Positions 8,909 through 18,441 of a stretch of 64,000 nt of DNA are shown here, piece by piece. This stretch comes from an uncultured Blautia sp. (GTDB lineage Bacteria; Bacillota; Clostridia; Lachnospirales; Lachnospiraceae). The notes beneath the pieces were generated by a model. That model had not been told where the DNA came from. It made no database searches and saw only the letters and a list, made by a program, of their open reading frames with translations. Position numbers and translations under genes: made by a program. Every line of letters starts with the position of its first letter. Position 1 is the stretch's first letter. The stretch spans positions 12,832-76,831 of the forward strand of contig UQMI01000008.1 of the NCBI GenBank assembly GCA_900542045.1. The letters run 5' to 3'.

Positions 8909-9585
8909 ACCTTCACCTCTTTCTCCTGAAGCTCGCCATCACGGATCTGCACGATTCTGGCTGCATGAGAGGCAATCTCCGCATCATGGGTGATCATCAG
9001 CACGGTAACGCCTTCCTCATTCAGGCGCTGAAACAATTCCATCACCTGGGTTCCGGACTTGCTGTCCAGAGCTCCTGTGGGCTCATCTGCCAGCAGGATT
9101 TTGGGATTATTTACGATGGCACGTGCAATGGCCACACGCTGCATCTGTCCGCCGGAAAGCTGATTGGGCCGAAAATCCACACGGTCTGCAAGGCCCACCC
9201 GCTCCAGAGCCTGAAAAGCCCGTTCTTTTCTCTCTTTCTTCGGTACCCCTGCATAATTTAAAGGCATTTCCACATTTTCCAGGGCCGTCTGCTTGGGAAG
9301 CAGATGAAAGCTCTGAAACACAAAACCAATCTTATGCAGACGCAGATCTGACATTTCATTTTCCGTACATTGATTGATATTTTGTCCATCCAGGATGAAC
9401 TCTCCGGAAGTTGCCTTATCCAGACAGCCGATAATATTCATCAGTGTAGTCTTTCCAGATCCGGATGGCCCCATAATCGCCACATATTCTCCCTCTTCCA
9501 TGGAGAAGTTGACATTTTTCAGAACCGGCACCTTTAACTTACCCTGCTGATATTCCTTATAAATATTCTGAAGTTCCAAAATCAT
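8905..9585 (-). CDS. MacB/LolD-type ABC transporter ATPase
   Basis: A 226-residue ATP-binding subunit that powers the permease at 5652-6902. Walker A is GPSGSGKTT, the signature is LSGGQMQR, and Walker B with the catalytic Glu is [12 protein letters not shown]; the switch His is in MITHD. The length and the short form without accessory domains match LolD/MacB-type ATPases. Its ATG overlaps the stop of the upstream adaptor gene, and its stop overlaps the next adaptor, so translation of the three is probably coupled. Confidence 0.96.
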   Translation of the reverse strand: MILELQNIYKEYQQGKLKVPVLKNVNFSMEEGEYVAIMGPSGSGKTTLMNIIGCLDKATSGEFILDGQNINQCTENEMSDLRLHKIGFVFQSFHLLPKQTALENVEMPLNYAGVPKKERKERAFQALERVGLADRVDFRPNQLSGGQMQRVAIARAIVNNPKILLADEPTGALDSKSGTQVMELFQRLNEEGVTVLMITHDAEIASHAARIVQIRDGELQEKEVKV

Positions 9586-11039
9586 TCCGGCGCCACTCCT
9601 TCCTGAACATTGGGATCCTCCACTATCACATCACCAAAAGGTCCATCCGGAGATGCTTCGATGATTTCCACATCTTCTTCCGGCATGTTTTCATCCGCAG
9701 CTTCCTCTTCTCCCGGACCTTCCACAGCAGGGTCTTCTCCCAGCTCTTCTTCCGGAATTTCCTCTTCCATAACACTGCCGTCCTCTCCTGCAGTATCTTC
9801 ACCGGTATAAGGAATCTGAGCACTGTCATTAATTTCCGTAGGCAATCCCTCTTCCAGAGCGTCTGTAGGGAATGCAATGCAGTCTTCTTTTTCCAGCCCC
9901 TCTGTAATCTCATATTTGTCCAATTCTGCGTCATACTCTCCCAGAGACACCGGCTGTTTCACCAGCTGATCCCTGTCATCCGACATCCATACATAAGGTT
10001 CTGTATCGGCATCTACAATATAGAAAGCATCCAGCCAAAGTCCGTCTTTCCTGTCTTCCTGGCCATAATCCATCTCTATATAGACATGCTGTCCCAGCAT
10101 CAGTCCATCGGCATTATCCAGATTCACATAAAACGGGTAGGAACTGGAAGTGGTCTGCGTTTCTTCACCGCCGGCTGCCCCGATATAAACTGCCGAATTA
10201 TTATTGGTAATGGGATTCTCCATATCTACCGTTCCCATAGTTCCGGACCAGGTAACAGAAGAGTCCACCCGGGACCGGATGATTACCGGCGTCCCCTCCA
10301 CAATGGATTGTATATTCTGTTCATTGATTGTTCCCTTTACCCGGTAGTTCCCCGTTCCCAGAATCGTAATAAACGCAGAACCTTCCCCGCTGCCGCCTGC
10401 ATCCAGGTCACTGGAAACGCCGCTGGAACCCTCTTCCAGTTTACTGGTATCAATGCTTTTTACCACACCGGCAATTTCACTGGTGATCACTGTATTGGCC
10501 GCAGCACTCTGCAGTTTTTCAATTTCCTTAGTCTTGCTTTTCTGTGAATATTCATTCTTCTTGATATCCATCTTGGTCTGCTGAATCTGTATCGTATAGG
10601 ACAGCTGATTATCAGCTCCCGCTGTCTTTTTTTCTTTTTCTAATGTGGAAAGCTGCTCCTGCAGACTCAGCACATCATTTTTCAACTGATCCAGTTCCAG
10701 CTGGGCCTGTTCCAGATCGTCCTGACTGGCACTGGCGTCATATTCAAAAAGCGGAGTACCGGCTGCAATTTCCTGCCCCACAGAGACCTTTACATCCTTC
10801 ACCACCCGGTTGCTCTCCAGTTTCACCTCTACCGTTTCCTGAGGTTCTACCACACCGGCATACCGGTTCTGAGTTCCGGACGAAGTCTCTGTCAGTGAAC
10901 TGACAGTAGATACATAAACCACATTATCACCTGCACTGCTTTCTCCGCCCATACGGTCACGCAGAAAATACCAGCCAAATCCTGTCAAAAGACCAACTGC
11001 AACCACTATCCCCCCTATAATGGTAATTTTTCTTTTCAT
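9582..11039 (-). CDS. HlyD-family efflux adaptor (first gene of operon)
   Basis: A 485-residue membrane-fusion adaptor. An N-terminal anchor (IIGGIVVAVGLLTGFGWYF) is followed by lipoyl halves (VVEPQETVEVKLESNRVVKDV... and TSEIAGVVKSIDTS), a coiled coil at about 110-190 (DDLEQAQLELDQLKNDVLSLQEQL), and barrel domains. The C-terminal 80 residues form a Glu/Asp/Pro-rich tail. The start at 11039 is preferred over an in-frame GTG at 11099 because AGGAGGGG lies 5 bases before the ATG, while the GTG falls almost on the predicted transcription start. It pairs with the ATPase, second adaptor and permease downstream. Confidence 0.9.
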   Translation of the reverse strand: MKRKITIIGGIVVAVGLLTGFGWYFLRDRMGGESSAGDNVVYVSTVSSLTETSSGTQNRYAGVVEPQETVEVKLESNRVVKDVKVSVGQEIAAGTPLFEYDASASQDDLEQAQLELDQLKNDVLSLQEQLSTLEKEKKTAGADNQLSYTIQIQQTKMDIKKNEYSQKSKTKEIEKLQSAAANTVITSEIAGVVKSIDTSKLEEGSSGVSSDLDAGGSGEGSAFITILGTGNYRVKGTINEQNIQSIVEGTPVIIRSRVDSSVTWSGTMGTVDMENPITNNNSAVYIGAAGGEETQTTSSSYPFYVNLDNADGLMLGQHVYIEMDYGQEDRKDGLWLDAFYIVDADTEPYVWMSDDRDQLVKQPVSLGEYDAELDKYEITEGLEKEDCIAFPTDALEEGLPTEINDSAQIPYTGEDTAGEDGSVMEEEIPEEELGEDPAVEGPGEEEAADENMPEEDVEIIEASPDGPFGDVIVEDPNVQEGVAPE

Positions 11040-11108
11040 TTTTCCCCTCCTGGTCGAATTCTCATCCCTGTTTTCAGGGAGTTTCACATCAGTTGACACA
11101 TACAGTCA

Positions 11109-11114
11109 TTATAG
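11109..11114 (-). promoter_or_regulatory. -10 box of the efflux operon promoter
   Basis: A perfect TATAAT reads leftwards here, about 70 bases before the first adaptor start codon. No good -35 is seen 17 bases upstream, where a T-rich tract lies, so an activator may be needed. Confidence 0.5.
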
Positions 11115-11180
11115 CAAACTATGCCGAAAAAAAAAAGGGGAAATACGGCCTCAACCGGTCGGCCTGCCGTTGACTTCATA

Positions 11181-11209
11181 TTGACCTTTGCAGACGTATC
11201 TGGTAAACT
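11181..11209 (+). promoter_or_regulatory. Promoter of the lipoprotein gene at 11249
   Basis: TTGACC (11181-11186), 17 bases, TAAACT (11204-11209). This is a standard vegetative promoter about 40 bases before the ATG, and it is divergent from the efflux operon promoter. Confidence 0.65.
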
Positions 11210-11248
11210 GGATGCGTTGAAATATGTAACAGAAAGGATACTTTCATA

Positions 11249-12454
11249 ATGAAAACAAACCGAATTTTATCACTTCTTCTTCTCTGCCTCACTGTCTTTC
11301 TGCTGGCAGGCTGCGCAAACCTGCACAAAACAGATATTGAAGAAGTGATCACAGGAGAACTGGATCTTCTGAAAAATCTGGATTCCAGCACGACACAGAA
11401 GTATATCTCCTACAAAGAACTGTTTCCGGACGCAGTAGAATCAGGGTCCATACCGGAAGAGGTAGAAGAAGTATTTTCCCTTTTCTTCCAAAATTTCAAT
11501 TATAAGATCCTGTCCCTGGACGTAAAAGAGAATACTGCCGTTGCAGATATCCGCTTGCAGACCATAGACGCCCAGACTCTGGCGAAAGATTTCGCCGCCG
11601 CACGTCTTGAGCAGTATATTACCACTGCTGCTGATTCCCCTGATACCAAAGACAATACAAACGATTCTCTGGAAGCACATTATTTGCTGTTATATAAAAT
11701 ACTGAAAGAAAAAGAATACGGAACTGTAGAGACCAGCTGTACCATGCACCTGGTCAAGAAAAATGAGATGTGGTATATCCAAAGTGATCCAACCCTGGAA
11801 AATCAGCTGGTGGGCGGATTTATTTCCTATTTGTCGGATTCCCGGCTTTTATCTGCCGAAGAAGCCGCGGAAATTTACTTTTCCACCATCAAAAATCTGG
11901 AAGAACAACAGTTTGCCAATTATCTTGGACTGGACTCGGTTCTGGACACCAGTGATGACACCAAAAAGGCACTGGCCGAAGCTCTGATCTCCAAGGTACA
12001 TACCCTGTTCAACTATCAGATCAATGGTACTTCTGAGGCCAATCTCTACGCAGAAGTGGATATTACCCTGACCACTCTGGATACCCAGCAGGTACTGGAT
12101 CAGTATGAATCCAAACTGAATGCCTACCTTGCCACTTCCGATGCCGTAATCGATGGGGTGGAGGGCCGCACCCGGTATTCCCAGGAACTGCTCCTCCAGG
12201 AAATCCAGAACACCTCCGCTTCTGCCACCACAGACGTCTCTGTGATCCTGGTCAACGATGGGGTATCCTGGAAATTAAAACTGAATGATTCCATCGGCAA
12301 TGCACTTTTTGGAAATCTGATCACTCTTCCGTCTTCTTCCGAGAGCAGTTTTGATTCTGCGGAAGACTATGCGGAAGATGCAGAATATGAATACGATTCT
12401 GAAGATACAATAACCGCTGACAGTGAAGAATCGGAAGATGACTACTGTTACTGA
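11249..12454 (+). CDS. Lipoprotein with two repeated domains, function unknown
   Basis: A 401-residue exported lipoprotein; the signal peptide ends in the lipobox LLAGC with Cys22 as anchor. The mature part seems to be two copies of one fold. FNYKILSLDVKENTAVADI (around 85-105) resembles FNYQINGTSEANLYAEVDI (around 255-275), and the LLYKILKE...WYIQSD part resembles LLLQEIQ...WKLKLND. Each copy looks like a small alpha/beta domain. The C-terminus is a Glu/Asp/Ser-rich tail. AAAGGAT precedes the ATG. It is divergent from the efflux operon and overlaps the end of the TauE/SafE gene by 7 bases. No enzymatic motif is recognised. Confidence 0.8.
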   Translation: MKTNRILSLLLLCLTVFLLAGCANLHKTDIEEVITGELDLLKNLDSSTTQKYISYKELFPDAVESGSIPEEVEEVFSLFFQNFNYKILSLDVKENTAVADIRLQTIDAQTLAKDFAAARLEQYITTAADSPDTKDNTNDSLEAHYLLLYKILKEKEYGTVETSCTMHLVKKNEMWYIQSDPTLENQLVGGFISYLSDSRLLSAEEAAEIYFSTIKNLEEQQFANYLGLDSVLDTSDDTKKALAEALISKVHTLFNYQINGTSEANLYAEVDITLTTLDTQQVLDQYESKLNAYLATSDAVIDGVEGRTRYSQELLLQEIQNTSASATTDVSVILVNDGVSWKLKLNDSIGNALFGNLITLPSSSESSFDSAEDYAEDAEYEYDSEDTITADSEESEDDYCY

Positions 12455-13209
12455 CCAGACAGTATTTTCACAAATAAAAGGACAAGTACCACAAGAATAA
12501 CAGGCCGTACAACACGGCTTCCATTTTTCATCACCATCCCGGAGCCAATATAATGTCCTGCAATACTGAATACCGCAGCCGCCAGCCCCAGAGGAAGGAT
12601 AATGGTACGATTCACCAGAAATACCAGGAGCGCAGCCGTATTGGATGACAGATTCGCCAGCTTCATATTTCCGGAAGCCCGGCGTACATCCATCTTCGCC
12701 AGCCCCGTATAAAGCAGCAGCAGAAAAGTTCCGGTGCCGGGGCCGTAAAATCCATCATAGCAGCCCACCGCAAAGGAAGACGCCGCCACAATGAACCACT
12801 GTTTTTTCCTGGGAATGTCTATCTCCTCATTCTTACCGTCCAGATCTTTTTTCCGAAACACATAAAAAGCCACAACAGGCAGCACTGCCAGCAGAATCAT
12901 TTTCAGGATCCTGTCGCTGGTCCGCAACGCCAGCTGTGCGCCCAGAAAAGAGCCGAACAGAGCCATGGAAATGCAGGGCACGGCCAGAGACCAGTTGACA
13001 AACCGGTTCCGGCACAGCCGGAAAGTGGAGATCGCCGTTCCCGTAGCCGAAGAAAGCTTGTTGGTCGCCAGGGCATTATGCATGGGCAGGCCCGCCAGCA
13101 GATAGGCCGGCAGTGAGATCAGACCTCCTCCTCCTGCGATGGCATCCACAAAACTGGCCAGAAAAACCAGCGGACAAACGATCAGAAATGTATGTATCGT
13201 TAATTCCAT
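12448..13209 (-). CDS. TauE/SafE (TSUP) family membrane exporter
   Basis: A 253-residue membrane protein of the TSUP family, thought to move small organic or sulfur anions (sulfite, sulfoacetate and similar) across the membrane. The family signature is in the first helix pair, FVDAIAGGGGLISLPAYLLAGLP, and its echo in the second half is GCYDGFYGPGTGTFLL. About seven to eight hydrophobic segments are visible. GAGGATAAATA precedes the ATG. It follows aspS but is separated from it by a strong terminator, so it is probably transcribed alone. The substrate is not known. Confidence 0.92.
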   Translation of the reverse strand: MELTIHTFLIVCPLVFLASFVDAIAGGGGLISLPAYLLAGLPMHNALATNKLSSATGTAISTFRLCRNRFVNWSLAVPCISMALFGSFLGAQLALRTSDRILKMILLAVLPVVAFYVFRKKDLDGKNEEIDIPRKKQWFIVAASSFAVGCYDGFYGPGTGTFLLLLYTGLAKMDVRRASGNMKLANLSSNTAALLVFLVNRTIILPLGLAAAVFSIAGHYIGSGMVMKNGSRVVRPVILVVLVLLFVKILSGQ

Positions 13210-13222
13210 TATTTATCCTCAC

Positions 13223-13253
13223 AAAAGCTGTCCCGGCAGGCGGGACAGCTTTT
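13223..13253 (-). terminator. Terminator of the hisS-aspS operon
   Basis: A 13-bp perfect stem (AAAAGCTGTCCCG with its complement) and a 5-base loop with a T4 tail, 24 bases past the aspS stop. It lies just before the ribosome binding site of the TauE/SafE gene. Confidence 0.9.
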
Positions 13254-13276
13254 ATTTCTTTACTATTTTTTCAGAG

Positions 13277-15070
13277 TTATTCTGTTTCCAGTGGTTTCAC
13301 AGTAATTCCCAGTTCATCCAGCTGGGCCTGACTCACCACATTGGGAGCTTCCGACATCAGACAGGAAGCATCCTTGACTTTGGGGAAGGCCATTACTTCA
13401 CGGATGCTGTCTGCCTTGGTCATCAGCATCACCAGACGGTCCAGTCCATAGGCCAGGCCTGCATGAGGCGGAACTCCATATTTAAAGGCATTGAGCAGGA
13501 ATCCAAACTGCTCATAGGCAGCTTCTTTTGTAAATCCCAGGATCTCAAACATTTTTTCCTGGATATGATTCTGGAAAATACGGACGCTTCCGCCGCCAAG
13601 CTCTGTGCCATTCAATACGATATCATACGCTTTTGCACGTACCTTGCCCGGTTCTGTATCCAGCAGCGGAAGATCTTCTTCCATCAGCATGGTAAACGGA
13701 TGATGCATGGCTGTGTAACGGTTCTCTTCTTCTGACCACTCCAGCAGAGGAAATTCTGTTACCCATACGAAACGATACTCATCTTTATTCAGAAGGTCCA
13801 TCTGACGCGCCAGCTCCAGACGCAGATTTCCCAGCACATCCCAGACAACTTTATTCTTATCGGCAGCAAAGAGCAGCAGATCTCCAGGCTGTCCGCCCAT
13901 GGCCTCCACCAGGGCTTTCAGTTCTTCCTCCTTCATAAATTTTGCAAAAGAAGATTTGTAGGAGCCGTCTTCGTTCACTGCCAGATATGCCAGTCCCTTT
14001 GCTCCGAAATCCCTGGCAAAATCCACCAGTTTGTCAATCTTTTTCCGCGGCATGCTTCCCTGCCCTTTGGCATTGATGCCCCGTACTGTTCCGCCGTTTT
14101 CTATGGCGCCCTTAAATACTACAAATTCACAGTCCCGAACCACATCCGTTACATCCTGAAGTTCCATGCCAAAACGCATATCCGGTTTGTCTGAGCCGAA
14201 CCGGTCCATGGCTTCCTGCCAGGTGATCCTCTGGATCGGCAGAGGCACATCCACATTCAGGACCTTCTTAAACAGTCCGGCCAGAAAGCGCTCGTTAACA
14301 TCAATGACATCATCCACATCCACAAAAGACAGCTCCATGTCGATCTGGGTAAACTCCGGCTGGCGGTCCGCCCGCAGGTCTTCATCCCGGAAACATTTTG
14401 CGATCTGGATGTAACGATCATAACCGGAGCACATCAGCAGCTGCTTGAAAATCTGTGGAGACTGGGGCAGCGCATAAAAGTTCCCTGGATGTACACGGCT
14501 GGGCACCAGATAATCCCTGGCTCCCTCCGGCGTGCTCTTGGTCAGTATAGGTGTTTCAATCTCCAGAAATCCCTCTTCTGCAAAAAACTGACGAGTATAG
14601 GTAGCCACCTGGCTGCGCAGCATCAGATTTCTCTGAAGATCCGGTCTTCTCAGATCCAGATAACGGTATTTCAGGCGGATCTCATCTTTTGTCTTGCTGT
14701 TTTCCTCAATGGGGAACGGCGGGGTCTCTGCTTCGGACAGTACGCGCAGCTCCTTTACCCGTACTTCCATCTCGCCAGTGGCCAGGTTCTCGTTCACAGC
14801 ACCGGAACGCTTCTCCACAGTTCCCACCACGGCAATCACAAATTCGCTCCGCAGATGACCGGCTTTCTCAAAGCCTTCTTCGTCAATACTTCCATTTTCA
14901 AAGATCAGCTGCATGATCCCGGAACGGTCACGCAGATCCACAAATACGATACCGCCCTTATTTCTGCTTTTCTGTACCCATCCCATCAGGGTTACTTCAC
15001 TGCCTATCATTTCCTTAGTTACTTCTGCACACCGGCAGGTCCTGTGCAGTCCCCGCATTGATTCTGCCAT
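13277..15070 (-). CDS. aspS: Aspartate--tRNA ligase
   Basis: A 597-residue class II aminoacyl-tRNA synthetase that charges tRNA-Asp. It has an N-terminal OB-fold anticodon-binding domain (residues 15-105: [20 protein letters not shown]), motif 2 ([20 protein letters not shown]), the bacterial GAD insertion domain (about 290-420), and motif 3 ([13 protein letters not shown]). The length fits bacterial enzymes. The ATG at 15070 has AAAGGAG 7 bases before it; the longer frame to 15136 has no support and would overlap hisS. It follows hisS by 19 bases, the usual clostridial pair. Confidence 0.97.
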   Translation of the reverse strand: MAESMRGLHRTCRCAEVTKEMIGSEVTLMGWVQKSRNKGGIVFVDLRDRSGIMQLIFENGSIDEEGFEKAGHLRSEFVIAVVGTVEKRSGAVNENLATGEMEVRVKELRVLSEAETPPFPIEENSKTKDEIRLKYRYLDLRRPDLQRNLMLRSQVATYTRQFFAEEGFLEIETPILTKSTPEGARDYLVPSRVHPGNFYALPQSPQIFKQLLMCSGYDRYIQIAKCFRDEDLRADRQPEFTQIDMELSFVDVDDVIDVNERFLAGLFKKVLNVDVPLPIQRITWQEAMDRFGSDKPDMRFGMELQDVTDVVRDCEFVVFKGAIENGGTVRGINAKGQGSMPRKKIDKLVDFARDFGAKGLAYLAVNEDGSYKSSFAKFMKEEELKALVEAMGGQPGDLLLFAADKNKVVWDVLGNLRLELARQMDLLNKDEYRFVWVTEFPLLEWSEEENRYTAMHHPFTMLMEEDLPLLDTEPGKVRAKAYDIVLNGTELGGGSVRIFQNHIQEKMFEILGFTKEAAYEQFGFLLNAFKYGVPPHAGLAYGLDRLVMLMTKADSIREVMAFPKVKDASCLMSEAPNVVSQAQLDELGITVKPLETE

Positions 15071-15089
15071 TGCTAGCTCCTTTCGTTCT

Positions 15090-16346
15090 TTACATTCTGT
15101 CCCTGAAAAATTCCACAAACTCCTCATAGCCTTCATTCATCAGCTGCTCTTTCTGGAATTTTTTGTTTTTCTTCATAATAGAGATATTCACCTGCACACC
15201 GGCATTTCTCTCCTGCTCCGCCTGCTTCAGGATCGTAAGCAGATGCTCGGCCGGCATATTCTTCTCGATCAGATACGCTTTCTTTCCTGCGGAAGAAGGA
15301 ATCGCATAGCCCCTCTCCAGCAGCAGCATGACAATACGCTCAAATCCAATGGAAAATCCACAGGCACAGGTGTCCTTTCCTGTAAATTTCCCGATCATTT
15401 CATCATAACGGCCGCCGCCGCCCACAGATCCGCCGAATTCATCCATGGCGATCTCAAAAATAGGACCGGTGTAATAGGACATTCCCCGTACCAGAGTAGG
15501 ATCAAATACAATCCGGAAATCAGCGGTTTTCACCGCATCTACACTTTGAATGATGGTTTCCAGATCTGACGCGGCATCCGGATCCAGAACTTCTTTTAAC
15601 TTTTCCCCGCAGAAGCGTACTCCCTGAATATCTCCGGTGATCTCCTGGAACAATCCCAGATAGGTATCAATACTTTTCTTCGCAAAGCCCTCTTTTTCCA
15701 GTTCTTCTGACACGCCGTCCAGGCCGATCTTATCCATTTTATCCAGAATGATAAATACCGTGTCATAACTTTCTTCCGGAAAACCGCTGTACTGCGCCAT
15801 GGCTTTGAGAATCTTCCGGTCATTGACCCGGATGGTAAAATTATGGAAATCCAGCTTTCCCAGCAAAGTGGTAGTAGCCAGGATCAGTTCAATCTCTGCC
15901 AGACAGGAGGGTTCTCCCAGAATATCAATATCGCACTGCATAAACTGGCGGAAACGCCCTCTCTGCGGACGGTCTGCTCTCCATACATTTCCCATCTGCA
16001 GCGCCTTAAAAGGAGAGGGAAGCTCATTTGCATTGTTAGAATAGTAACGGGACAGCGGGACCGTCAGATCGTAACGAAGTCCACTGTCTACCAGATCCGC
16101 CTCTTCCTTCGCTGTTTCCAGTTTCAGCTTCTCCCCTCGCTTTAAAATCTTAAAGATCAGTTTTTCATTTTCTCCGCCCTGCTTGCTGCTTAGATTTTCT
16201 ATATGCTCCACGCAGGGTGTCTCGATGGAAGAAAACCCGAAAGATCCATAGGTTTTGCGGATCAGATCCATTACGTAATTCCGGATTTCCATTTCCCTGG
16301 GAGAAATGTCTTTCATTCCCGTTACAGGTTTCTTTTTCAATGCCAT
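15090..16346 (-). CDS. hisS: Histidine--tRNA ligase
   Basis: A 418-residue class II synthetase that charges tRNA-His. Visible motifs are YDLTVPLSRY, motif 2 (WRADRPQRGRFRQFMQCDID), the histidine-specific loops RGMSYYTGPIFEI and GGGRYDEM, and motif 3 (GFSIGFERIVMLLLE). The C-terminal anticodon-binding domain lies at about 330-418. The end reads NEGYEEFVEFFRDRM. Upstream on the same strand come the HD-GYP gene, hemZ, the MBL hydrolase, relA and apt, with short gaps throughout, so it may belong to a long operon ending after aspS. Confidence 0.97.
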   Translation of the reverse strand: MALKKKPVTGMKDISPREMEIRNYVMDLIRKTYGSFGFSSIETPCVEHIENLSSKQGGENEKLIFKILKRGEKLKLETAKEEADLVDSGLRYDLTVPLSRYYSNNANELPSPFKALQMGNVWRADRPQRGRFRQFMQCDIDILGEPSCLAEIELILATTTLLGKLDFHNFTIRVNDRKILKAMAQYSGFPEESYDTVFIILDKMDKIGLDGVSEELEKEGFAKKSIDTYLGLFQEITGDIQGVRFCGEKLKEVLDPDAASDLETIIQSVDAVKTADFRIVFDPTLVRGMSYYTGPIFEIAMDEFGGSVGGGGRYDEMIGKFTGKDTCACGFSIGFERIVMLLLERGYAIPSSAGKKAYLIEKNMPAEHLLTILKQAEQERNAGVQVNISIMKKNKKFQKEQLMNEGYEEFVEFFRDRM

Positions 16347-16362
16347 TGCAGCATGCCCTCCT

Positions 16363-16917
16363 TTATCTATGTATCACTCTCTGAAATGCCAGAAATACCC
16401 GCATATCAAAGTTTTTTATTTCTTCAATCATCAGTTCAATTGCCGTGTCTGTATCAAACGCCTGACGGTAAACCCGGTCCATCGTCAGCGCGGAAAAAAC
16501 ATCACACACCCGCAGGATCCTGGCGCCCAGCGGTATTTCTTCTCCCTGCAGGTTAGAGGGATAACCGCTTCCATCGTAATTCTCATGGTGATACAATACA
16601 CTTTCCAGGATAAACTCCGAATATCCCTGGCCCTTCAGCGCTTCGTAACCCAATGTGGAATGCATCCGGACATATTTCAGTTCCTCCACCAGCAACGGAT
16701 CCACTTCTCCGCCGTTAATATAGCCGATCAGCCTGAGCTTGCCAATGTCATGGAGCATCCCGGCAATGGCCAGTTCATAACAGATTTTCTCTTCCAGCCC
16801 CAGGGCCTTCGCCACGTCATAGGCCAGATTGCTCACTACAATACCATGGTTCAGCTCAGACGATAAATCAAAGTCCAGGATACGTTCAGGTACGCTGTTA
16901 TTTGATTTTTCAGTCAC
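16363..16917 (-). CDS. HD-GYP domain phosphohydrolase
   Basis: A 184-residue stand-alone HD-GYP domain, the class that breaks down cyclic di-GMP and related dinucleotides. It has the metal-binding HDIGK (GMLHDIGKLRLIGY), the HHENYDGSGYP signature in full, and the trailing RILRVCDVFSALTMDRVYR helix. There is no receiver or sensor domain, so its regulation is not visible. It sits between hemZ and hisS with 16-21 base gaps. Substrate specificity is inferred from the motif only. Confidence 0.9.
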   Translation of the reverse strand: MTEKSNNSVPERILDFDLSSELNHGIVVSNLAYDVAKALGLEEKICYELAIAGMLHDIGKLRLIGYINGGEVDPLLVEELKYVRMHSTLGYEALKGQGYSEFILESVLYHHENYDGSGYPSNLQGEEIPLGARILRVCDVFSALTMDRVYRQAFDTDTAIELMIEEIKNFDMRVFLAFQRVIHR

Positions 16918-16938
16918 CTGGTCAACCTCCTTAATCCG

Positions 16939-18441
16939 TCACAGATAAGTTTCAATCCCTTTTCGTTTCCGCTCGATCATTTCATCGATGCGTTCAATAT
17001 AGCTCTTTACATCTTTTACGTTTTCCACACGTTCAATGCGTACTCCTCTGTCGCAGACCAGCTTGGAAGCACCTCCGGCTCCAAGAGCAATGATCGGCTG
17101 CTTTTCTTCCATAATCAGTATATTGTATATTCCTGCTTTGTCAACCTTTGCGTATCCCACATTTTCAAAATTTCCTGTCATGTTTTTCTGACGGTAGAGA
17201 TAATAGGGACCCATTTCCATTTCATAGGCGCACCGCATGGCCCGGTCCATAATCTCCTCGCTGTTTTGAGACGTCATCTCCTTATACTGATCTTTGAAAA
17301 TATTCAGCCTGGCTGCCCGTTTCACCGCAAGAGAATGGATGGTAAGACTGTCCGGTCCCATCTTTCTGACCTCCTCCAGCGTCTGACTGACCATAGCCTG
17401 ATCTTCCCCTGGAAGTCCGACGATCAGATCCATATTGATGTTGTCAAATCCTGCTTCCCTTGCCAGCGCAAAGGCCTTCCTGGTGTCTTCCACTGTATGT
17501 TTTCTGCCGATCAGGTCCAGAGTACTCTGATGCATGGTCTGGGGGTTTACGGAAATCCTGGTAACCGGGAATTTCCGAAGAGCCTGCAGCTTTTCCATGG
17601 TAATGCTGTCCGGTCTGCCGGCTTCCACTGTGAACTCCAGCAGATTTTCATAAGAAAAGGATTCGCCCAGCCAGGTCAGCAGACGCTCCAGCTGATCCGG
17701 CGCCAGCGTGGTAGGCGTGCCGCCCCCGATATAAATGGTATTCAGTGTGCGCCCTCTCATCATCTCTGACACTGCCTGAATCTCTTTGTGCAAAGCACAC
17801 AGATAATCCTCTACCCGGTTTTTCCATACCTTCAGCGGAGATGAGCTGAACGAACAGTACAGACAGATGCTCGGGCAAAAAGGAATCCCCACATAAAGGC
17901 TGTAGCCTTTTTCATAGTCCAGATCCTTAAGGATCTCCCTTTCCCGATTGGCAATGGTGACTGCCAGCGCAGTTTTCTGCGGACTGACAAAATAATCATC
18001 GCGCAGTCTGGCTGCGATCTCTGTATTCTTCATCCCTTCTTCCAGCATTCCCATTGCCAGCTTCACCGGCCGGATGCCGGTCAGATCTCCCCAGGGAAGC
18101 TGTCTGCCCGTATGTCGTGCCAGCAGCCAATACAGATTTCTTTTTATACAGTTCTTCCTGGCCCTGCGCAGCGCATGGGGATCTCCCTCCTTACAAGAAA
18201 GCAGTGCAACCATATCCTTCGGTTCCGATTGCACTGTCTCCACACAGGCGGTTCCCCGTCCGTCCTTATTTTTATATTGCAGAAGAAAGCTGCCGTCTTC
18301 TCTTACCTGTAACCGGAGATCCCAGTCTTCCGGCTTCTCCAGACCGGCAAATATGCCGGCCCCGGGATAAAAAGCTTTTACAAGAGCGTAAATATCGTTT
18401 TCAAACTCTCTGTCCTGATATTCTATGACTATCTTACACAA
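16939..18441 (-). CDS. hemZ: Coproporphyrinogen III dehydrogenase-like radical SAM protein HemZ
   Basis: A 500-residue radical SAM enzyme of the HemN/HemZ group, linked to oxygen-independent coproporphyrinogen oxidation in haem synthesis. The iron-sulfur cluster motif is C-x3-C-x2-C in FCPSICLYCSF (around residue 165), followed by YIGGGTPTTL, the SAM-binding glycine motif. The length matches Bacillus HemZ. The start is uncertain: TTG at 18441 has AGAGG nearby and gives the usual family N-terminus, while an ATG at 18462 has no ribosome binding site. Either way the start overlaps the end of the MBL hydrolase gene, pointing to coupled translation. Confidence 0.9.
   Translation of the reverse strand: MCKIVIEYQDREFENDIYALVKAFYPGAGIFAGLEKPEDWDLRLQVREDGSFLLQYKNKDGRGTACVETVQSEPKDMVALLSCKEGDPHALRRARKNCIKRNLYWLLARHTGRQLPWGDLTGIRPVKLAMGMLEEGMKNTEIAARLRDDYFVSPQKTALAVTIANREREILKDLDYEKGYSLYVGIPFCPSICLYCSFSSSPLKVWKNRVEDYLCALHKEIQAVSEMMRGRTLNTIYIGGGTPTTLAPDQLERLLTWLGESFSYENLLEFTVEAGRPDSITMEKLQALRKFPVTRISVNPQTMHQSTLDLIGRKHTVEDTRKAFALAREAGFDNINMDLIVGLPGEDQAMVSQTLEEVRKMGPDSLTIHSLAVKRAARLNIFKDQYKEMTSQNSEEIMDRAMRCAYEMEMGPYYLYRQKNMTGNFENVGYAKVDKAGIYNILIMEEKQPIIALGAGGASKLVCDRGVRIERVENVKDVKSYIERIDEMIERKRKGIETYL

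Noticed and set aside
11040-11099. GTG start for the first efflux adaptor
   Set aside because: It would leave almost no leader after the -10 box, and the ATG at 11039 has an AGGAGGGG site.
16347-16362. T-box leader before hisS
   Set aside because: Only 16 bases separate the HD-GYP gene from hisS, too few for a T-box, and no T-box core sequence was seen.
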